From assembly GCA_018609965.1 (NCBI GenBank), contig JAHENP010000237.1, positions 1-6,992 on the forward strand: a DNA stretch of 6,992 bases, in the 5' to 3' direction. Of the stretch, positions 6,577 to 6,992 are shown piece by piece. Origin of the DNA: Haloferacaceae archaeon (GTDB lineage Archaea > Halobacteriota > Halobacteria > Halobacteriales > Haloferacaceae). The position numbers and the translations under genes were made by a program. Numbering within the stretch: the stretch's first letter is position 1; each line of letters opens with the position of its first letter. The notes below the pieces were generated by a model, which worked only from the letters and a program-made list of their open reading frames with translations, made no database searches and was not told the origin of the DNA.

Positions 6577-6582
6577 TCTATA
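6577..6582 (-). promoter_or_regulatory. TATA-like element of the histidine-rich protein gene
   Basis: The minus strand reads TATAGA. Its centre lies about 26 bases before the alternative GTG start at 6553 and about 59 bases before the ATG at 6520. The transcript is therefore either leaderless from the GTG or carries a leader of about 33 bases. It may also drive uvrB, which has no obvious promoter of its own. Confidence 0.5.
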
Positions 6583-6622
6583 CCGAGCACAAACTACTGC
6601 GTTGCCGGCCACTTCGACGCCG

Positions 6623-6628
6623 TTTTCG
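6623..6628 (+). promoter_or_regulatory. Weak TATA-like element of the membrane protein gene
   Basis: The plus strand reads TTTTCG, centred about 26 bases before the GTG at 6652. It is the only A/T-rich patch at the expected distance. It makes 6521-6651 a divergent promoter region with the element at 6577-6582. The match to consensus is poor and rests mainly on spacing. Confidence 0.3.
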
Positions 6629-6651
6629 TCGCTCCAGCCCGACACCACGGC

Positions 6652-6992
6652 GTGACACGACGGGTGCCGGAGTTCGCGTTGTTGACCGGGCTGTGTCTCG
6701 GGCTGTCGCTGGGTGGGTTCGCGCTGTGGGCGACCGGTGATTTCCACCAGTCCGTGCTCGTGTGTGCGTTTCTGGCGTACCCGTTCGCCGGCTACGCCGT
6801 CCGGGTGGACGACGACCCGACGGGGGTGTTGGTGCCGTGGGCTGTCGGCGTCGGCTCGCTCCTCGCCGGCGTCGTCGTCGCCGGCGACGTGGTCGTGCAG
6901 GCGCGGGAGGCGGTCGGTCCGGCGGTAACACGCGGTGTGTTCCTCGGCGGGCTGGTCGCCGTCCCGCCGACAGCCTACGCTGTCGGCCACGA
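6652..6992 (+). CDS. Multi-pass membrane protein, 3' end beyond the window
   Basis: From the GTG at 6652 the frame is open to the window end (113 full codons) with strong G/C third-position bias. The product is hydrophobic with about four membrane spans: residues 8-28 (ALLTGLCLGLSLGGFALWAT), 34-51, 58-78 (after the acidic loop RVDDDP) and 94-113. The short basic start MTRR suggests the N-terminus faces the cytoplasm. No catalytic motif is visible and I do not recognise a family; small haloarchaeal integral membrane proteins of unknown role often look like this. No in-frame start codon occurs in about 80 bases upstream, and a TATA-like patch at 6623-6628 has leaderless spacing. The opposite strand also has a long open frame here, but its Arg/His/Gln-rich product looks like a GC-driven shadow. 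Confidence 0.72.
   Translation, partial: MTRRVPEFALLTGLCLGLSLGGFALWATGDFHQSVLVCAFLAYPFAGYAVRVDDDPTGVLVPWAVGVGSLLAGVVVAGDVVVQAREAVGPAVTRGVFLGGLVAVPPTAYAVGH

Noticed and set aside
6550..6990. Minus-strand open frame of 146 codons at the window end
   Set aside because: Its product is rich in Arg, His, Gln and Pro without motifs, while the plus strand here encodes regularly spaced membrane segments with strong third-position bias.

Overview
The window looks like chromosomal DNA from a halophilic archaeon (class Halobacteria). The predicted proteins are strongly acidic. GC is roughly two thirds in most of the window, with heavy G/C in third codon positions. Most genes lack Shine-Dalgarno sequences and instead carry TATA-like elements about 24-31 bases before the start codon, which fits leaderless or nearly leaderless transcription. 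I recognise the first gene as the DUF460 (COG2433) RuvC/YqgF-like family as it appears in haloarchaea.

Layout. (1) 1-1605, plus strand: DUF460 protein with its N-terminus cut by the window edge. (2) 1621-1827, minus: a 68-residue microprotein with one CxxC, converging on it. (3) 1880-3794, minus: a two-gene block of visibly lower GC (about 50-55% in lines I counted by hand, against about 67% in uvrB). It encodes a ParB/KorB-like protein fused to a DUF488 domain, followed by an uncharacterised 267-residue protein with a CxxC...H cluster. (4) 3928-6018, minus: complete uvrB, the core subunit of UvrABC excision repair. (5) 6068-6520, minus: a conserved-looking, histidine-rich protein of unknown function. 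(6) 6652 to the window end, plus: the start of a small multi-pass membrane protein, divergent from gene 5.

How they fit together. DUF460 and uvrB look like resident genes, and the pair between them looks acquired. Each gene of the pair has its own recognisable promoter. A short perfect inverted repeat sits between the TATA box and start codon of the second gene, and an 8-base palindrome lies upstream of the first. At the right edge of the block is a 27-base imperfect tandem duplication that covers the last codons and stop of uvrB. An exact 8-base repeat occurs near both edges. The ParB-DUF488 plus 267-residue pair is the best candidate for an undescribed system. Its fold content suggests nucleic-acid binding or modification, possibly genome defence, but nothing in the sequence fixes a biochemical activity. 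I see no rRNA, tRNA, CRISPR array or complete insertion sequence. No gene-free stretch exceeds about 135 bases.
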